A stretch of 64,000 bases of DNA. Origin: Fibrobacteria bacterium. Lineage in GTDB: Bacteria; Fibrobacterota; Fibrobacteria; UBA5070. Below, piece after piece: positions 61,047 to 64,000 of this stretch. Location: NCBI GenBank assembly GCA_020633825.1, contig JACKCV010000006.1, positions 1 through 64,000 of the forward strand, written 5' to 3'. The position numbers and the translations under genes were made by a program. Each line of letters starts with the position of its first letter. Position 1 is the stretch's first letter. The notes beneath the pieces are model-generated. The model was given only the letters and a program-made list of their open reading frames with translations. It was not told where the DNA came from and did not search any database.

Positions 61047-61443
61047 TCCCCAAAGAGTCGTTTCACTTGGGGCAGGGAACCATGGACTTGCCTCCTCCCG
61101 TGTTGAGAAATTCACAAAACCTCTTTGGGAGAAAACCGAGGAGAATCCGGAGAACGCCCTTTGGTTTCCATCGAAGCCTGGCTTGATCGAAGATCTCGAC
61201 AAGCAAGCCCCCTGAAAGGGTCGACTCTTCGGATGTGACAATATTTCGAGGGAAGCCCGAGGGGTCCACCGGGAAGCATCCGATTCCGGTCCCGCAGTCT
61301 GTCTGAAACAGCCCTCCTCCCCCCTTCGGATACTTCTGTTTGGTTTGATTTTTGCTAAACAACCAAACTCCTCCGCGAACCCAGCGCCCACGTTGGCTGG
61401 CAGCCGAGCCCGTCGAGGAGCCCCCCGGATCCCTGAAACAAAC
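61047..61443. other. Promoter region of the minor pilin operon
   Basis: About 400 bases without a gene upstream of the pilus operon (minus strand). I see AT-rich patches (61226-61236 and 61338-61362) but no convincing -35/-10 pair. The weak open frames have no family character. Confidence 0.35.
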
Positions 61444-61472
61444 AGCCCTCCCCGGGGAATCCGGAGAGGGCT
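61444..61472 (-). terminator. Terminator downstream of the glyS fragment
   Basis: AGCCCTCTCC and GGGGAGGGCT (minus strand) pair over 10 bp with one mismatch, followed by GTTTGTTT. It lies about 110 bases after the glyS stop codon and would separate glyS from the pilus genes. Confidence 0.55.
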
Positions 61473-61579
61473 TTCGAATCCGGCAGGTCTGCCTTCGACA
61501 GGCTCATGCTAAACCCTCGGCCCGAGGCCTCGGAGGCTCGACCAGCCACGTTTGTTTGAACAGCGAGCGGAGCGACGAA

Positions 61580-61995
61580 CTACTTGAGCCGGTCGCGCAG
61601 GTAGTTCTCGACCTGGTCGATCGCGATGCAGTCCTGGGTCATCTTGTCGCGCTCGCGGATGGTCACCGTGTTGAGCTTCTCGGGCTCGCCCTGTCCCACG
61701 GTGTCGAAGTCGACCGTCACGCAGAAGGGCCACGGCGAGGGGAGGCGGCGAGGCCCGAGGGCGAGCGAGCGAGTCTCCAGTCGTGTCGGACCGACGAGGC
61801 GTAGCCGGCGGCTACGGTGAGGAGGGTCGGCGCGGCTGGGGGTGCGCGCAGCCGGCCGAAGCCCGCCGAATTTCCTCGGCGGGCCCCCCAGGGCGTTCCG
61901 ATCTCGTCCTGGCGGCGGCAGCGCTTGCCCACGGCCTGGGTTTCGTCGTATTCCACGGGGAAGCTTTCGAGGAGGTCCTTATAGAGTTTGTGGGT
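61580..61995 (-). pseudogene. glyS: 3' fragment of glycyl-tRNA synthetase, interrupted by an insertion
   Basis: Read on the minus strand there are two pieces of the anticodon-binding end of a eukaryote-like (homodimeric) glycyl-tRNA synthetase. Piece one is KLYKDLLESFPVEYDETQAV followed by GKRCRRQDEIGTP. Piece two, in another frame, is FCVTVDFDTVGQGEPEKLNT, VTIRERDKMTQDCIAIDQVE and NYLRDRLK, then TAG. In intact proteins DEIGTP is followed directly by FCVTVD, so a 164-bp insertion splits and frameshifts it. The 5' side ends at about 61995, replaced by the hsdM region. It cannot make a working enzyme; an intact copy must exist elsewhere, unless the assembly joined two sequences here. Confidence 0.8.
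61731..61894. repeat. 164-bp GC-rich insertion with hairpins inside glyS
   Basis: The insertion is bounded by a 4-base direct repeat (GGGC at 61727-61730 and 61891-61894). It contains two perfect hairpins, CGTAGCC-GGC-GGCTACG and GCCCGCCGA-ATTTCC-TCGGCGGGC. It has no coding frame. This is the look of a small dispersed palindromic repeat (REP/MITE-like). Whether other copies exist cannot be seen here. Confidence 0.5.
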
Positions 61996-62152
61996 AACCG
62001 TTGTCTGGTCGGGGGGCATGGATCCCAGATAGGTCGGAGCCGACCGCCGGGCCTGACCGACCGCAGGGTTGGGCCATTGCGCGAATTCGTATCGTTGGAG
62101 TCCTCCCGACTCCGAGCCCCAGCACTCGTCCATCCATCCGAAACAACATCCT

Positions 62153-64000
62153 TTGAACACCCAGAAGATCACCCTCTCGCAGCTCGAATCCTTCCTGTTC
62201 AAGGCCGCCGGCATCCTGCGCGGCAAGATGGACGCTTCCGAGTTCAAGGAATTCATCTTCGGGATGCTGTTCCTGAAGAGGCTGTCCGACGAATTCGATC
62301 TCAAGCGCGCGGCGATCCGGCGCGAGTACGCCCACCAGCCCGACCTGATCGCGGAGCTCTTGGAAGACAAGGCCACCTACGGCGAGACGTTCTTCGTCCC
62401 GGTGCGGGCCCGGTGGAACGAATCGTGGCTCGATGAATCGGGTCGGGAAGTCCCCGCCCTCAAGGATCTCAAGCACGACATCGGGAGCATGCTCAACAAG
62501 GCCATCGCGGCGGTGGAGGACGAAAACGACGCCCTGGCCGGAGTGCTGAAGAACAACATCGACTTCAACGCCGTCAAGGGCAAGACCAAGATCGCCGACC
62601 AGAAGTGGAAGGACCTGCTCGACCACTTCAACCAGCCCCAGTTCGTGCTGGTCAACGACAACTTCGAGTTCCCTGACCTGCTTGGCGCGGCCTACGAATA
62701 CCTGATCAAGTTTTTCGCCGACAGCGCGGGCAAGAAGGGCGGCGAGTTCTACACCCCCGCCGAGGTGGTGCGCCTGCTGGTGCAACTCACCAAGCCGCAA
62801 GCGGGCAACACCGTGTACGACCCCACGGCGGGCTCGGGCGGTTTCCTGATCCAGGCGCATCAATACGTCGAAGAACAGGGCCAGAATCCCGACGACCTCG
62901 CCCTCTACGGTCAGGATTCTAACGGTACGGTCTGGTCGATCTGCAACATGAACATGATCCTGCATAACATCACCCGTTTCACCATCGAAAACGGGGATAC
63001 GCTGGAAGACCCGCAAATTCTGGAAAACGGCGCGCCGCGCAAGTTCGACCGCGTGCTCGCCAACCCGCCGTTCTCGCAGAACTACAGCCGCGCCAGCATG
63101 ACCTTCACCAGCCGCTTCCGCGAGTTTTGCCCGGAAACCGGCAAGAAGGCCGACCTCATGTTCGTGCAGCACATGATCGCCAGCCTCAAGCCCACGGCCA
63201 CATGGCCACCATCATGCCGCACGGCGTGCTGTTTCGCGGCGGCAAGGAAAAGCTCATCCGCGAACTGCTGATGAAGGACGACAGCATCGAGGCCATCATC
63301 AGCCTGCCGCCCGGCCTGTTCTACGGCACCGGCATCCCGGCCTGCGTGCTGGTGGTGAACAAGCGCAAGCCCGACGCGCTCAGGAACAAGGTGCTGTTCA
63401 TCAACGCCGACCGCGAATTCGCCGAAGGCAAAAACCAGAACAAGCTGCGCCCCGAAGACATCGAAAAGATCGACCACGTCTTCACCCACAAGCTGACCAT
63501 CGACAAATACAGCCGCCTGGTGGAAGTGACGGAGATCGTCAGCCAGCACGACTACAACCTCAACATCCGCCGCTATGTGGACAACACCCCCGCGCCCGAG
63601 CCGGAAGACGTGCAGGGCCACCTGCTGGGTGGAGTTCCCCAAGCCGAGGTTCGCGCGCTGGATGGAGCTTTCGCCAAGTTCGGGATGCGGTGGCCGTCCC
63701 TGTTCCAGGATCTGTCGGGACGCGACGGGTATCTGGCCTTCAGGGAAGAAATCGGCACCAAGGCGTCCATCAAGGCCGCTATCGAGGCCGATCCCGCCCT
63801 GGTGGCCGCCCTGACCCGCCACCACGAGGTATTGGAAGCCTGGTGGAACGTGGCCCGCGACGACTTCGCCAAGTTGCGCGAAGGGAAGAAAATGCCCGAG
63901 GTGCGCAAGGAACTGCTGGGCACCCTGAAGTCGAGCCTAGTGCCGCTGGGGGTGCTCGACGAATTCCAGAGCGCCGGCGTGTTCGTGAACTGGTGGCAGC
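62153..64000 (+). pseudogene. hsdM: Type I restriction-modification methylase subunit, with frameshift, running off the window
   Basis: HsdM methylates adenine within a type I restriction-modification complex. The N-terminal helical domain (LSQLESFLFKAAGILRGKMD, FIFGMLFLKRLSDEFDLK) is followed by the SAM motif VYDPTAGSGGFLIQAH and the catalytic RVLANPPFSQNYS. At about 63198 the frame shifts: SLKPT continues in the next frame as MATIMPHGVLFRGGKEKLIR, IISLPPGLFYGTGIPACVLV. Adding one G to the GGCC at 63196-63199 would restore a continuous protein. The second part is open to the window end (LVPLGVLDEFQSAGVFVNWW), so the gene is incomplete here. TTG 62153 gives the normal N-terminus; no good ribosome site is seen. 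hsdS and hsdR should follow outside the window. Confidence 0.87.

Overview
This window looks like a piece of a high-GC, Gram-negative bacterial chromosome. The evidence is many lipoproteins with lipoboxes, a type IV pilus minor-pilin operon, an undecaprenyl-phosphate sugar transferase, a Kef-type K+ efflux pair and an adenosylcobalamin-dependent ribonucleotide reductase. The very large RCC1-repeat lipoprotein, the many secreted proteins of unknown family and the overall gene style fit Fibrobacterota or a relative. That placement is an inference, because no rRNA or ribosomal protein gene is present to test it.

Layout. Positions 1-1900 hold the AT-richer 3' end of an RHS-family gene with a variable C-terminus containing HEAFH, a translationally coupled small lipoprotein and a decayed reading frame. 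Positions 2056-5400 are an insertion-sequence graveyard. An IS3-family element (2245-3553) sits between the two ends of an older IS3-type transposase whose catalytic middle is gone, and an ISL3-family element (4015-5400) abuts it. Next come nrdJ (minus strand) and a rich regulatory gap (promoter, operator-like inverted repeat, DnaA-box palindrome, repeated TATCGCGATA-like motifs). A surface-polysaccharide cluster follows (flippase, acyltransferase, GT10 glycosyltransferase, FkbM-like protein), then the RCC1 lipoprotein, homoserine dehydrogenase coupled to the sugar transferase, an operon of an MFS transporter and two paralogous zincin lipoproteins, and several secreted or membrane proteins of unknown role.

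The centre (29510-49490) consists of two divergent, very tightly packed transcription units. The minus unit carries, in transcription order, an AGE-family epimerase-like protein, GlgX, a STAS antagonist, an RsbW-like kinase, a DJ-1/PfpI protein, an ankyrin protein, an HpaI-type aldolase, a second DJ-1/PfpI protein, a VOC protein and a quinone oxidoreductase. The plus unit carries a formyltransferase-like protein, an NTT/MFS-like transporter, two membrane sensor-like proteins around a cNMP-binding-like protein, an RsbU-type PP2C phosphatase, and a KefF/KefC pair. Together they contain all three classes of partner-switching component (phosphatase, antagonist, kinase) next to glycogen, electrophile-detoxification and K+ efflux genes. 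A treZ-treY trehalose operon lies a few kilobases away. The simplest reading is a stress or osmotic response module. This is the most interesting part of the window.

The right end holds a minor-pilin operon (FimT/GspH, PilV-like, PilW-like, PilX-like). It is followed by a broken 3' fragment of glyS carrying a 164-bp insertion, and a type I restriction-modification hsdM with one apparent single-base frameshift that runs off the window. No tRNA, rRNA or CRISPR array was seen.
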